Positions 22,861 through 33,190 of a DNA stretch of 33,275 nt are shown here, piece after piece (within the stretch, counting starts at the first letter, position 1; each line of letters opens with the position of its first letter). Location of the stretch: contig BJOX01000004.1 of NCBI GenBank assembly GCA_009731375.1, forward strand, positions 1,534,010 through 1,567,284, read 5' to 3'. Under the pieces are notes generated by a model, which worked only from the letters and a program-made list of their open reading frames with translations, was not told the DNA's origin and did no database searches. The position numbers and the translations under genes were made by a program. Source of the DNA: Paulinella micropora. Taxonomy: Eukaryota > Cercozoa > Imbricatea > Euglyphida.

Positions 22861-22914
22861 ACTTGGACAAAGCCGTACATTTCCTCCAATCCCTCCCTCG
22901 CTTTCAGACTGAAG
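22861..22914 (+). CDS. candidate 54-nt exon, longest LDKA copy
   Basis: Follows CTGTTTAG and reads [17 protein letters not shown]; it is followed by GTCTAT, a weak donor. Against the copy at 22698, two changes are synonymous (Lys AAA/AAG, Leu CTC/CTA) and one is conservative (Val/Leu). This favours the LDKA frame as coding. Confidence 0.4.
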
Positions 22915-22915
22915 G

Positions 22916-22955
<40 letters not shown>

Positions 22956-23127
22956 GCTAGCTATCTATCTATCTATCTATCTATATATCTATCTTTCTAT
23001 CTATCTATCTGCCTACGGATCTATCTATCTATCTATCCGTCTATCCATCTATCTATCTATCCATCTAACTATCTATCTATCTATCTATCTATCCATCCAT
23101 CCATCCATCTATCTATCTATCTATCTA

Positions 23128-23163
<36 letters not shown>

Positions 23164-23189
23164 CATCTATCTGTCTATCTATCTATCTG

Positions 23190-23234
<45 letters not shown>

Positions 23235-23408
23235 GTATCTATAAATACATGCATACATACAAACATACATACATACGTACATGCATACATACATATATAC
23301 ATACATACATACATACATACATACATACATGCATGCATACATACATACATACATACATACATACAAATGCATACATAGGTGCCTACTCCGGGAAATTCCA
23401 CACGACAG

Positions 23409-23452
<44 letters not shown>

Positions 23453-23502
23453 ACATACATACATACATACACATACGAGGTGCCTACTCCAGGGCGGTCC
23501 GC

Positions 23503-23544
<42 letters not shown>

Positions 23545-23664
23545 CATCCATCTATCTATCTATCTATCTATATGTGCCTACTCCAGGGCGGTCCGCACGA
23601 CAGTCTATCTATCTATCTATCTATCTATCTATAGGTGCCTACTCCAGGACGGTCCGCACGACAT

Positions 23665-23698
<34 letters not shown>

Positions 23699-23699
23699 C

Positions 23700-23765
<66 letters not shown>

Positions 23766-23804
23766 AGGTGCCTACCCCAGGGCGGTCCGCACGACAGTTG
23801 TGTG
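22915..23804 (+). repeat. ATCT/TACA microsatellite with five VPTPG-type cores
   Basis: Cores start at 23379, 23480 (truncated), 23574, 23635 and 23768, each GTGCCTACTCC followed by about 19 more bases. In the GTG frame they read [10 protein letters not shown] (VPTPGNSTRQ in the first). Between the last four, most changes are synonymous in that frame (ACT/ACC, GGG/GGA). Most cores follow AG but lack a GT after them. Confidence 0.8.
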
Positions 23805-24375
<571 letters not shown>

Positions 24376-24378
<3 letters not shown>

Positions 24379-24450
24379 GGTTTCACACGGCCAGTCTTGC
24401 CTTCTCTCTATCTATCTATCTATCTATCGAACTATCTCTACCTACCTACG

Positions 24451-24484
<34 letters not shown>

Positions 24485-24641
24485 CCTATCTATCTATCTA
24501 TCTATCCATCTACCTACCTACCTACCTACCTACCCATCTATCTCCTCCTTCTCCTTCTCTCCTTCTCCTTACCTCTAGATTGGTTTAACTCGGCCAGTCT
24601 TGCCTTCTTCTTCTCCTTTATCTACCTACCTACCTACCTAC

Positions 24642-24693
<52 letters not shown>

Positions 24694-24738
24694 TGGTTTA
24701 ACTCGGCCAGTCTTGCCTTCTTCGTCTCCTTTATCTAC

Positions 24739-24781
<43 letters not shown>

Positions 24782-25068
24782 CCTCTTGGTTTAACTCGGC
24801 AGTCTTGCCTTCTCCTTTATCTACCTACCTACCTACCTACCTACCTACCTCTATCTATCTATCTACCTCTATATTGGTTTAACTCGGCCAGTCTTGCCTT
24901 CTTCTTCTCCTTTATCTACCTACCTACCTACCTACCTACCTACCTATCTATCTATCTATCTACCTCTAGATTGGTTTAACTCGGCCAGTCTTGCCTTCTT
25001 CTCCTTTATCTACCTACCTACCTACCTACCTACCTACCTACCTTACCTACCTATCTATCTACCTCTAG
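24376..25068 (+). repeat. microsatellite with six GGTTTAACTCGGCCAGTC cores
   Basis: Cores at about 24376, 24579, 24692, 24785, 24873 and 24970, each some 35-45 bp and followed by CTAC/ATCT repeat. In one frame they read GLTRPVLPSSSP. Differences include synonymous Ser codons (TCT/TCG) and a 3-bp deletion; one core (24785) has a 1-bp deletion. The complete version is at 25069. Confidence 0.85.
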
Positions 25069-25187
25069 ATTGGTTTAACTCGGCCAGTCTTGCCTTCTTC
25101 GTCGCCCCCTAGACCCCATCAAGAACCTCAGACTTGCTGGGCTTTGAAACGCTTTCTCAAGCATTTGGAACAGAGATCCAGAAGTAA
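25069..25187 (+). CDS. candidate exon, longest GLTRPVLP copy
   Basis: Follows CCTCTAG. The frame favoured by the repeated cores reads GLTRPVLPSSSPPRPH and continues WALKRFLKHLEQRSRS up to a CCAA repeat at 25188. About 40 codons, open throughout, basic and helical at the end. A decayed copy of its 3' end is at 27008-27035 with an in-frame TAG. No donor is clear because the CCAA repeat follows. Confidence 0.45.
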
Positions 25188-25290
25188 CCACCCAACCAAC
25201 CAACCAACCACCCAACCAACCAACCAACCAACTAATTATGGATATACACACAGACAGGCAGGCAGGCAGGCAGACAGGTAGGTAGGTAGG

Positions 25291-25357
<67 letters not shown>

Positions 25358-25404
25358 CCTTACGTTACCTTACTATATATATATATATATGGTGGGCAGG
25401 ATCC

Positions 25405-25448
<44 letters not shown>

Positions 25449-25537
25449 CGTTACGCTATTTACCACACATATTACTTGATGTTACGTTATGTCATATTAT
25501 GTTATTTTGCGTCACGTTATTTCTGATAGACCAAACA

Positions 25538-25571
<34 letters not shown>

Positions 25572-25618
25572 CCTTCCTGCCTACCTACTTATCTACCTAC
25601 CTACCTATCTATCTATCC

Positions 25619-25649
<31 letters not shown>

Positions 25650-25693
25650 CATTTTTGCGTGATGTCGTATTACGTCGTGTTATTAGATAGATG

Positions 25694-25776
<83 letters not shown>

Positions 25777-25846
25777 GTTATGTTACGTTACATTAAGTTG
25801 TTTTATGTCATGTCATGTAATGTCATGTCATATTATGTATCTATCC

Positions 25847-25887
<41 letters not shown>

Positions 25888-25923
25888 CCTACCTACCTAC
25901 CTACCTACCTCCTACCAATCTAC

Positions 25924-25954
<31 letters not shown>

Positions 25955-25979
25955 CCTACCTACCTACCTACCTATCTAC

Positions 25980-26015
<36 letters not shown>

Positions 26016-26083
26016 ATATCTATCTATCTATCTATCTACCTCCCTACCAATCTACCTATCTATCTATGTATCTATCTATCTAC

Positions 26084-26126
<43 letters not shown>

Positions 26127-26137
26127 CCTACCTACCT
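25188..26137. repeat. CCAA, GATA, TA and ATCT/CTAC microsatellites
   Basis: Simple repeats with short linkers rich in TTACGTTA and TGTCATGT motifs. No gene seen. Confidence 0.95.
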
Positions 26138-26585
26138 CGGGGGGGATGCAGAGGGCCAGCTGCGCAGTGCTCCGGCCTAAAACCAAACCCCCTATAATGA
26201 CGATTTTGTGTCCGCCGTTAATCGCGCGCAGCGCAAGGGCTAAACAGGCAACCAACTCCTGACCATGGCTGATGAAGTCGGGGCGTGATGCAAAGGGTTG
26301 ATGAAGTCGGGGTTGTAGAAGGTAACTCACAACGAGCGTGAACTCCTGAAACCTCGGCTTGTTTGTGGCATCATCTCCTTAGGGCACACGCTCCTGGGGA
26401 GTGTTCTAGTGTTGTCCCGTATAGTTCAAAAGGGCTCGGCTACCTTTCGGCTTGAACTGGGCACAGACACCAACCACAGCGAGACAGTGGTTGGTGTGCA
26501 GCTTGGCCGGTGCTGAAAGTTCTTGTCGGGGGTAGTATAGGAGGCAATGGCTTTTCAAGCTACGCCACGCCCATAGATTAAACAT
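26138..26585 (+). mobile_element. family G dispersed repeat
   Basis: About 445 bp of unique-looking sequence whose last 58 bp (26528-26585, ending CCCATAGATTAAACAT against ATCTACC) recur at 32744-32808. It contains a strong hairpin at 26467-26497 (ACACCAACCAC / GTGGTTGGTGT, 9-nt loop) and a second, TTCAA...TTGAA, near 26425-26455. No convincing protein frame. By its constant right end and truncated second copy it behaves like the 3' part of a retroelement. Confidence 0.6.
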
Positions 26586-26611
26586 ATCTACCTACCTATC
26601 TACCTATCTAC

Positions 26612-26648
<37 letters not shown>

Positions 26649-26719
26649 CATCTATCTACCTACCTACCAACCTATCTATCTATCTATCTATCTACCTACC
26701 TACCTACCTACCTAACCAC

Positions 26720-26750
<31 letters not shown>

Positions 26751-26816
26751 CCTACCTACCTACCTACCTACCTACCTACCTACCTATCTATCTACCTCTG
26801 TGAGCGCATGTCTCCT

Positions 26817-26869
<53 letters not shown>

Positions 26870-26897
26870 TTATCTATCTAGCTTTGGAACAGACTAC

Positions 26898-26928
<31 letters not shown>

Positions 26929-27407
26929 CTTACCTATCTACCTACCTATCTATCTACCTACCTATCTATCTCTCTACCTACCTATCTACCTACCTATCTA
27001 TCTACATCAAACATTAGGAACAGAGATCAAGAAGTTATGTAATGGAATTGTATATTACGTTACCTTATTTTGCGTTATTGTTGTGTTATGTCATGCCATG
27101 TTATGTGATGAATGTCGTGTTATGATATGATATGATATTTAATGATATGTTATGTTTGTTATGTTATGTTATGTTATGTTATGTTACGTTATGTTACGTT
27201 ATGTTATGTTACGGTATGTTTATGTTTATGTTTATGTTTATGTTTATGTTATGCTATGCTATGTTATATCATGTTTATGTTTATTTTATGTTATGTTTAT
27301 GTTTATGTTATGTTATGTTATGTTATGTTATGTCATGTTATGTCATGTTGTGTCATGTTGTCTTATGTGATGTGATGTTATGTTATGTCCTGTCATGTCA
27401 TATTATG

Positions 27408-27461
<54 letters not shown>

Positions 27462-27534
27462 GTCATGTCGTGTCATGTTCTCTTATATTATGTTATATTA
27501 TATTATTTGATGTTTATCTTTTGTTGTTGTTGTT
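26586..27534. repeat. ATCT/CTAC and (TTATG)n repeats
   Basis: ATCT/CTAC arrays to about 27005, then a decayed copy (27008-27035) of the 3' end of the 25069 island, with TAG where that island has TTG. From about 27050 to 27400 TTATG/TTACG/TTTATG pentamers and hexamers. No functional gene seen. Confidence 0.9.
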
Positions 27535-27537
27535 GTT

Positions 27538-27628
<91 letters not shown>

Positions 27629-27660
27629 GAAGGGNNNNNNNNNNTTTGTTTGTTTGTTTG
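27535..27660. repeat. long poly(T), 10-N gap, (TTTG)n
   Basis: About 85 consecutive T, then GGAAGGG, a 10-N gap and TTTG repeats. Could be the tail of a minus-strand retrocopy or a sequencing artefact next to a gap. Confidence 0.9.
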
Positions 27661-27667
27661 TTGGAAG

Positions 27668-27709
27668 GTGAAGCGCTGAGTTTGCCTATTGGCTCTGTGG
27701 AAATTTCAG
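27668..27709 (+). CDS. candidate 42-nt exon
   Basis: Bounded by TTGGAAG and GTAATT. The open frame reads EALSLPIGSVEIS. The donor (TCAGGTAATT) is good; the acceptor is poor in pyrimidines, though a long T-run lies upstream. No family recognised. Confidence 0.35.
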
Positions 27710-27716
27710 GTAATTC

Positions 27717-28380
27717 CCCTTTGCTGCCCCACTGTTGCCTTTATGTCCTGTCTACTGCCCCACTATTGCCTTTATGTCCTGTCTACTGCCCCACTATTGC
27801 CTTTCTGTCCTGTCTACTGCCCCACTATTGCCTTTACGTCCTCTCCACTGCCCTGGTGTTGCCTTGATCTCCCTTTTAGCCCCACTGTTGCCTTTATGTC
27901 CCTCCACTGCCCCACTGTTTCCTTTATGTCCCTCTACTGCCCCACTGTTTCCTCGTTCAAGTCCCGCCTCACTGTTGCCTTTCTGTCCCCTCCACTACCT
28001 CACCATTGCCTTGATGTCTACTCCACTGCCCCACTATTGCCTTGATGTCCCCTCCACTGCCTCACTATTGCCTTGATGTCCCCTCTACTGCCCGACTATT
28101 GGCTTGATGTCCCCTCCACTGCCTCACTATTGCCTTGATGTCCCTCCACTGCCCCACTATTGTCTTTATGTCCCCTCCACTACCTCACTATTGCCTTGAT
28201 GCCCTATCCACTGCCCCACTATTGCCTTTATGTCCCTCCACTCCCCCCACTATTGCCTTTATGTCCCCTCTACTGCCCCACTATGGCCTTGATGTCCCCT
28301 CCACTGCCTCACTATTGCATTTATGTCCCCTCTACTGCCTCACTATTGCCTTGATGTCCCCTCTCCTGCCCCATCGTTAC
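27717..28380 (+). repeat. about 30-bp minisatellite, CCCACTATTGCCTTGATGTC type
   Basis: Around 22 units of CCACTATTGCCTTTATGTCC or CTTGATGTCC plus a CCTCCACTGC linker. Related to 10026-10410. No credible protein. Confidence 0.9.
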
Positions 28381-28428
28381 TTTATGTATTATCGCCTTCA
28401 TATTCTTCTGTATAAGACAAGCCACAAG
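28381..28428 (+). CDS. weak candidate exon before foldback repeat
   Basis: Reads MYYRLHILLYKTSHK and is followed by GTCAGA, the same donor-like motif as at 14471. No clear acceptor. Could equally be chance. Confidence 0.2.
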
Positions 28429-28445
28429 GTCAGACGGAAGGGGAA

Positions 28446-28665
28446 AATATTACTGTGGGCATTCAAGTGGCAAACTATCCAACTTTGATCTCATCGTTCT
28501 CCATCAATCTAAGTGATACGACAAATCTGAAGCCAGCATTGGAAAGCCTATGACAAGAGCTTTCCAACGGCGTGCGCTGCATTTCCGTATCTCAAATATT
28601 GATTGAGAAAGATGAGATCAAAGTTTGAATGTTTTGCCACTTGAATGTTCACAGTAATATAGCAA
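28446..28665. repeat. foldback repeat F
   Basis: Two arms of about 110 bp in inverted orientation (left with ATTCAAGTGGCAAA and ACTTTGATCTCATC; right with GATGAGATCAAAGT and TTTGCCACTTGAAT). They meet at a perfect hairpin TTGGAAAGC...GCTTTCCAA (28540-28566). Part of the right arm recurs at 28889-28962. Non-autonomous foldback element or inverted pair. Confidence 0.7.
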
Positions 28666-28694
28666 ATTCCGTACAACGCCCCGCAAAACCCACA

Positions 28695-28832
28695 ATAGTA
28701 TATTATGCGGCTAGCCACAAATTTGACGTGCTTTGTGGGCGAGCCGGCCGGTGAGCCCGCAAAACAAGTCAAATTTGGCGGGTCGCATATGTAGTTTTAC
28801 CGGTAACCTGACCACATTTTGTGGAGGTGGCT
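28695..28832 (-). repeat. family B foldback element, copy 5
   Basis: Inverse copy, from TAGTATATTATGCGGCTAGC to ATTTTGTGGAGGTGG. Directly followed by a family C fragment. Confidence 0.8.
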
Positions 28833-28962
28833 GAGAACAAAGAGTTTGAAATGATTGCTCATTGTGGTTAAGGACAAGGAACTTCTCATATCTCAAATAT
28901 TGATTGAGAACCGTGAGCTCGAAGATGGGGCATTTTTTCCACTTGAAAATATTCCCAGTAAG
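28833..28962 (-). repeat. family C end fragment joined to foldback F arm fragment
   Basis: 28831-28888 is one end of family C (minus), ending GGAACTTCTCA; 28889-28962 matches the right arm of foldback F (TCTCAAATATTGATTGAG). A nest of broken elements. Confidence 0.7.
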
Positions 28963-28964
28963 TA

Positions 28965-28997
28965 AGTAAGTAAGCACAAGTAAGTACAAGTAAGTAC

Positions 28998-29039
<42 letters not shown>

Positions 29040-29067
29040 CTGTAAGTAAGGGAGTAAGTAAGTAAGC

Positions 29068-29102
<35 letters not shown>

Positions 29103-29105
29103 TAC
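28965..29105. repeat. (AAGT)n microsatellite
   Basis: AAGT array with CACAAGT variants. The minus-strand YLLTYLLT frame is an artefact. Confidence 0.95.
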
Positions 29106-29142
29106 GACGGGTTAGGCAAAGGCAGGGAAAACTTTATCGGTA

Positions 29143-29346
29143 AGGATCTGATCTTGAGGGCTTGTGTAGTGGCTCATTTGAAAGCTCGTAAGGTTCTGAT
29201 CTTGAGGGCTTGTGTAGTGGCTCATTTGAAAGCTCTCATTAAGAGCTTTCTTATGAGCCATAACACAGGTTGTAGATGCAAATATTGACTGAGATCGAAG
29301 CGCTTGAAGTCATGGTTCGTTGTACTTAAGAAATAGGACCTTCTTA
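29143..29346 (+). mobile_element. family C element, partial copy with internal duplication
   Basis: Lacks the left end; about 46 bp (GATCTTGAGGGCTTGTGTAG and on) is present twice in tandem. The right terminal repeat is degraded (GGACCTTCTTA). Non-functional. Confidence 0.75.
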
Positions 29347-29383
29347 TGACAATAATACAGAGCACACCATAGGCAAGCTCCAA

Positions 29384-29566
29384 GGTCGGGTGAAAAATTT
29401 CGGCCACCTCACCTTTCCGCCAACCGTAAATACGGGGAATTTTGGGCTAAACTTTATTTGTGGACAACAAAAATTACCGTAATTACCCGCTGGCCGAAAT
29501 TCTTCACAACTTTGAATAAGAAATGTACCGTTATTACGGGATAATTTGTTCTGGCCGAAATTTTTA
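29384..29566 (-). repeat. family D dispersed repeat, inverse copy
   Basis: Reverse complement of 3900-4083 with small differences; GGCCGAAATT motifs kept at both ends. Confidence 0.8.
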
Positions 29567-29819
29567 TTCTTCCTTGGCCCTGAGGGCGCATTCTGCACTA
29601 CCGATAATTCCGGGCTTCTGGTGCCAGTTCCTGGGTTTTCCTTCCTGAAAAAGCCTGGCCTGTGGTGCCACTTTCACACTCCAGAAAACCCGGAAATCTG
29701 GGTGGTGTAGAACGGACCGGATCTTTTTAAATGATGGGTTTAAGCCTTGTTTATATCACTTGGATGGATGGAGAATGCTGAGGCCGCAGTCAGAGGGTTG
29801 TTTTGTTGTATGCATGTTT
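29567..29819. other. unique sequence, no feature recognised
   Basis: About 250 bp of ordinary composition. I see no open frame with protein-like content longer than about ten codons (ENAEAAVRG at about 29770-29796 is the best) and no repeat match elsewhere in the window. Confidence 0.5.
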
Positions 29820-29972
29820 TTATCGGTCACCTCCACAAAATGCGGTAAGGTTACCGATAAAAACTACATATGCGGCCGCGCCAAATTCGACGTGTTTTGC
29901 GGGCTCGCCGGCCCGGCCCGGCTCGCCCGCAAAACACGTCCAATTTTGTGGCTAGCCGCATAATATACTATT
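29820..29972 (+). repeat. family B foldback element, copy 6
   Basis: Starts TATCGGTCACCTCC and ends CCGCATAATATACTATT. The palindromic core is almost perfect (GACGTGTTTTGCGGGC against GCCCGCAAAACACGTC). Confidence 0.85.
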
Positions 29973-30021
29973 GTTGTATGTATGTTTTTATGTAGGTACC
30001 TCTTTAGCTGCGCAGATAGCA

Positions 30022-30051
30022 AGGCCAGCCCTTGTGGAACTGCTGGATTGG
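30022..30051 (+). CDS. candidate coding island [10 protein letters not shown], copy 1
   Basis: Ten codons reading [10 protein letters not shown] before GTAGAT; upstream TCTTTAG (30001-30007) could be the acceptor, adding CAQIA-like codons in another phase or AQIA in this one. Copy 2 lies 84 bp downstream in the same frame. Five base differences between copies (AGG/CGA, CCA/CCG, CTT/CTA, CTG/CTC) are all synonymous in this frame and mostly non-synonymous or stop-making in the others. This is the best sequence-internal evidence for selection on protein in the islands. Confidence 0.55.
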
Positions 30052-30055
30052 GTAG

Positions 30056-30105
<50 letters not shown>
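30052..30105. repeat. (ATCT)n between the two [10 protein letters not shown] islands
   Basis: 54 bp of ATCT repeat; a multiple of three, so both islands share one frame through it. Confidence 0.95.
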
Positions 30106-30106
<1 letters not shown>

Positions 30107-30135
30107 GACCGGCCCTAGTGGAACTCCTGGATTGG
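30106..30135 (+). CDS. candidate coding island [10 protein letters not shown], copy 2
   Basis: Same ten residues as copy 1 with four codons changed synonymously, followed by GTATAT. There is no AG acceptor before it; the open frame runs through the microsatellite from copy 1. Either one exon translates part of the repeat, or this copy is a non-spliced duplicate. Confidence 0.5.
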
Positions 30136-30147
30136 GTATATCTATCC

Positions 30148-30179
<32 letters not shown>

Positions 30180-30218
30180 GTCTGTCTGTCTTCCTGTCCT
30201 GTCCTGTCCTGTCCTGTC

Positions 30219-30249
<31 letters not shown>

Positions 30250-30391
30250 TCTATCCATCTGTCTTCCTGTCCTGTCCTGTCCTGTCCTATCTATCTATCT
30301 ATCTATCTATCTATCCATCCATCCATCTATATATATATCTACCCATCTGTCGATCATCATCATCATCATCATCATCATCCAGGTAGACTAG
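30136..30391. repeat. ATCT, TGTCC, ATCC and CAT repeats
   Basis: ATCT and CTGTCC runs, then (CAT)n at 30354-30378 giving an artefactual poly-His, then CCAGGTAGACTAG, an acceptor-like end. Confidence 0.9.
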
Positions 30392-30432
30392 GGCCACGCA
30401 CACCCCCAATTCCTATTATTGAGGACGAATGA
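30392..30432 (+). CDS. candidate terminal exon with stop codon
   Basis: Follows GTAGACTAG and reads PRTPPIPIIEDE then TGA (30430-30432). The frame is the same as the two [10 protein letters not shown] islands, and no stop occurs between 30022 and 30430. Proline-rich and acidic, plausible as a protein C-terminus. May be the 3' end of the gene to which nearby plus-strand islands belong. Confidence 0.4.
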
Positions 30433-30433
30433 A

Positions 30434-30471
<38 letters not shown>

Positions 30472-30712
30472 GTCTATCTATCTTTCTACCTATCTATCAA
30501 AATTCGGCCACCTCAAATTTTGGTAAAAAAAATAACGTAAAATGCGGTTGCAAGACTAGCGACGAATTCCGGCCACCCAAAGTTTTGTGCAAAAACAACG
30601 TATTCTGCGGTGAAAAATTCCGGCCACCCAAAGTTTTGTGCAAAAACAACGTATTCTGCGGTGAAGAATCACTGGTCGAAATATTTCCTGGCCGAAATTT
30701 TTCACTCGTGCT
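30433..30712 (+). repeat. ATCT microsatellite and family D relative with 51-bp tandem repeat
   Basis: ATCT to about 30498, then sequence with CGGCCACC and GGCCGAAATTT motifs. A 51-bp unit (AATTCCGGCCACCCAAAGTT and on) is repeated in tandem from 30565 and 30616. Confidence 0.75.
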
Positions 30713-30796
30713 TAGTATCAGTAATACTAACTATTATCATCATCATTATCATTCTTATCATTATCATCATAATCTGGATGGCGAATATCTGGATAT

Positions 30797-30862
<66 letters not shown>

Positions 30863-30883
30863 GGATGGATGGATGGATGGATG

Positions 30884-30946
<63 letters not shown>

Positions 30947-31011
30947 GGATAGATAGATAGATAGGGACTAGAATCATGCCAACTCCAAAGTAGTGTTATT
31001 ACTATCATTAT

Positions 31012-31088
<77 letters not shown>
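30713..31088. repeat. CAT/ATT trinucleotides and (GATA)n/(GATG)n
   Basis: TCATCAT runs, GATA and GATG arrays, a 46-bp island at about 30965-31010 (CTAGAATCATGCCAACTCC) that is repeated at 31432-31475, then GATA up to the retrotransposon fragment. Confidence 0.9.
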
Positions 31089-31338
31089 GAGATGCGCAAA
31101 GGAAAGGAACGCAGTTTCACATCAAACAGTAATTTGTGTACTGTGCATGTGTCCGGGATGGGAATCACGGGTAGACTGTGTTCTGGAAAAAAGAAGAGGA
31201 GGACGTTGAAGAAAAAGGCAATCTAGGAATGGAGAGTGGGGAGGATAAGGAAGAAGGGAAAGAAAAGGAAGCCGTTAGTCCAAGTGTTTTGAGCACCGTA
31301 AGCTTGCGCAAGCTACAATGATGACATTGTATAAGGCC

Positions 31339-31340
<2 letters not shown>
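31089..31340 (-). mobile_element. family A retrotransposon, copy 4, 5'-truncated 3' UTR inside a GATA array
   Basis: 252 bp equivalent to about 4501-4775 of copy 1, with small internal deletions. Its 3' end (minus strand) abuts (GATA)n at the same base as copies 1 and 2. Its truncated end, GGCCTA, abuts (GATA)n in the same orientation. This is the expected footprint of a truncated target-primed insertion into a GATA array. Confidence 0.85.
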
Positions 31341-31432
<92 letters not shown>

Positions 31433-31741
31433 CTAGAATCATGCCAACTCCAAAGTACTGTTATTAGTATCATCATCTATCTATCTATCTATCTATCTAT
31501 CCATCTATCCATCTATCTATCTATCTATCCATCTATCTATCTATCTATCTATCCATCTATCCATGTATCATTATCATCATCATCATCATTAGCATTATTA
31601 TCATCATTCATAACATTATCATCAAAATCATCATCATCATCATCATTATCATCATCATCATTAATGCTATTACCATCATCATCATCATAATCATCATTAT
31701 CATCATTATCATCATCATCATCATCGTCATCATCTTCATAG
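31341..31741. repeat. GATA, repeated island, ATCT and CAT/ATT trinucleotides
   Basis: GATA to 31431, second copy of the CTAGAATCATGCCAACTCC island, ATCT array, then about 170 bp of TCATCAT/TTATCAT ending CATCTTCATAG, an acceptor-like sequence. The minus-strand poly-Asp frame is an artefact. Confidence 0.9.
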
Positions 31742-31798
31742 GTGGCAAATATTTGGCCAAGGGTTATGCAAACTCCCCGTGTACTATCACACAATAAG
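31742..31798 (+). CDS. candidate 57-nt exon, phase 0
   Basis: Bounded by CATCTTCATAG and GTGTGT. Exactly 19 codons, reading VANIWPRVMQTPRVLSHNK. The last 30 nt with the donor recur six more times at 31969-32495. No family recognised. Confidence 0.4.
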
Positions 31799-32681
31799 GT
31801 GTGTATGTGTGTATGTATGTATGTATGTATGTATGTATATGTATGTATGTATGTATGTATGTATGCTGTCTGTATGTAAGGACTGATGGCTGTATAAATG
31901 TCTGTATGTCTGTATGTATGCATGCATACATGCATGCATGTATGTATGTATGTATGTATGTATGTCTGTATGCAAACTCCGCCTACTATCACACGGTAAG
32001 GTGTGTATGTATGTATGTATGTTTGTATGTATGTGTGTGTGTATGTATGTATGTATGTATATATGTATGCAAACTCCCAGTGTACCATCACACAATAAAG
32101 TGTGTATGTATGTATGTATGTATGTATGTATGCAAACTCCCCGCCTACTATCACACGATAAGGTGTGTATGTATGTATGTATGTATGTATGTATGTATGT
32201 ATGTATGTATGTATGTGTGTGTGTATGTATGTATGTATGTATATATGTATGCAAACTCCCAGTGTACCATCACACGATAAGGTGTGTATGTATGTATGTA
32301 TGTATGTATGTATGTATGTATTTAATGTATGTATGTATGCAAACTCCCCGCCTACTATCACACGATAAGGTGTGTATGTATGTATGTATGTATGTATGTA
32401 TGTATGTATGTATGTATGTATGTATGTGTGTGTATGTATGTATGTATGTATGTATATATGTATGCTCCCCGTGTACTATCACACGATAAGGTGTGTATGT
32501 ATGTATGTTTGTATGTATGTATGTATGTATGTACGTATGTACGTATGTATGTACGTATGTATGTATGTATGTATGTATGTACGTATGTACGTACGTACGT
32601 ACGTATGTAATGTACGTACGTACGTACGTACACGTACGTACGTACGTACGTACGTATGTATGTATGTATGTATGTATGTAG
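31799..32681 (+). repeat. (TGTA)n with six copies of the ATGCAAACTCC core; TGTA/CGTA tail
   Basis: Cores at about 31970, 32069, 32132, 32250, 32339 and 32463 repeat the 3' half of the 31742 island (ATGCAAACTCCCCG...CACACGATAAG) plus GTGTGTATG. They are separated by TGTA arrays. Two alternating subtypes (CCAGTGTACCATC and CCCGCCTACTATC) indicate duplication of a two-core unit. The tail is TGTA/CGTA. Confidence 0.9.
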
Positions 32682-32714
32682 GAGGATGTGCAAGTACGAA
32701 TGAACTACCCACAG
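32682..32714 (+). CDS. candidate 33-nt exon, phase 0
   Basis: Bounded by TATGTATGTAG and GTCAAT. Exactly 11 codons, EDVQVRMNYPQ. Flanked by TGTA and ATCT arrays. Single copy, no family recognised. Confidence 0.35.
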
Positions 32715-32743
32715 GTCAATCTATCTATCTATCTATCTGTCTA

Positions 32744-32808
32744 GGGGGTAATATAGGAGGCCATGGCTTTTCAAGCTAAGCCACGCCCATAGATTAAACA
32801 TTAAACAT
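32744..32808 (+). mobile_element. family G repeat, truncated right end
   Basis: About 65 bp matching 26528-26585 (GGCTTTTCAAGCTA.GCCACG), ending ATTAAACAT against ATCTATC. Contains a small duplication ATTAAAC. Confidence 0.8.
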
Positions 32809-32865
32809 ATCTATCTGTCTATCTATCTATCTATCTATCTATCTACCTACCTGTCTACCTACCTG

Positions 32866-32908
<43 letters not shown>

Positions 32909-33111
32909 GTCTGTCTATCTGTCTATCTACCTACCTACCTACCTACCTACCTGCCTGCCTATCTATCTACCTATCTACCTATCTATCTATCTATCTATCT
33001 ATCCATCTATCTATGTACCAACCTATCTACCTATCTATCTATATATCTATCTACCTATCTATCTATCTACATTCAAAAAAGAGCAAAATAATACATCGTT
33101 AATCACAGTCT

Positions 33112-33190
<79 letters not shown>

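Noticed and set aside
26266-26310. Hammerhead ribozyme core (CTGATGA at about 26269)
   Set aside because: No matching GAAA element or paired stems at the required spacing.
30350-30380. Poly-His protein segment
   Set aside because: A plain (CAT)n trinucleotide repeat.
31566-31740. Poly-Asp protein on the minus strand
   Set aside because: Translation of a TCATCAT/TTATCAT trinucleotide repeat.
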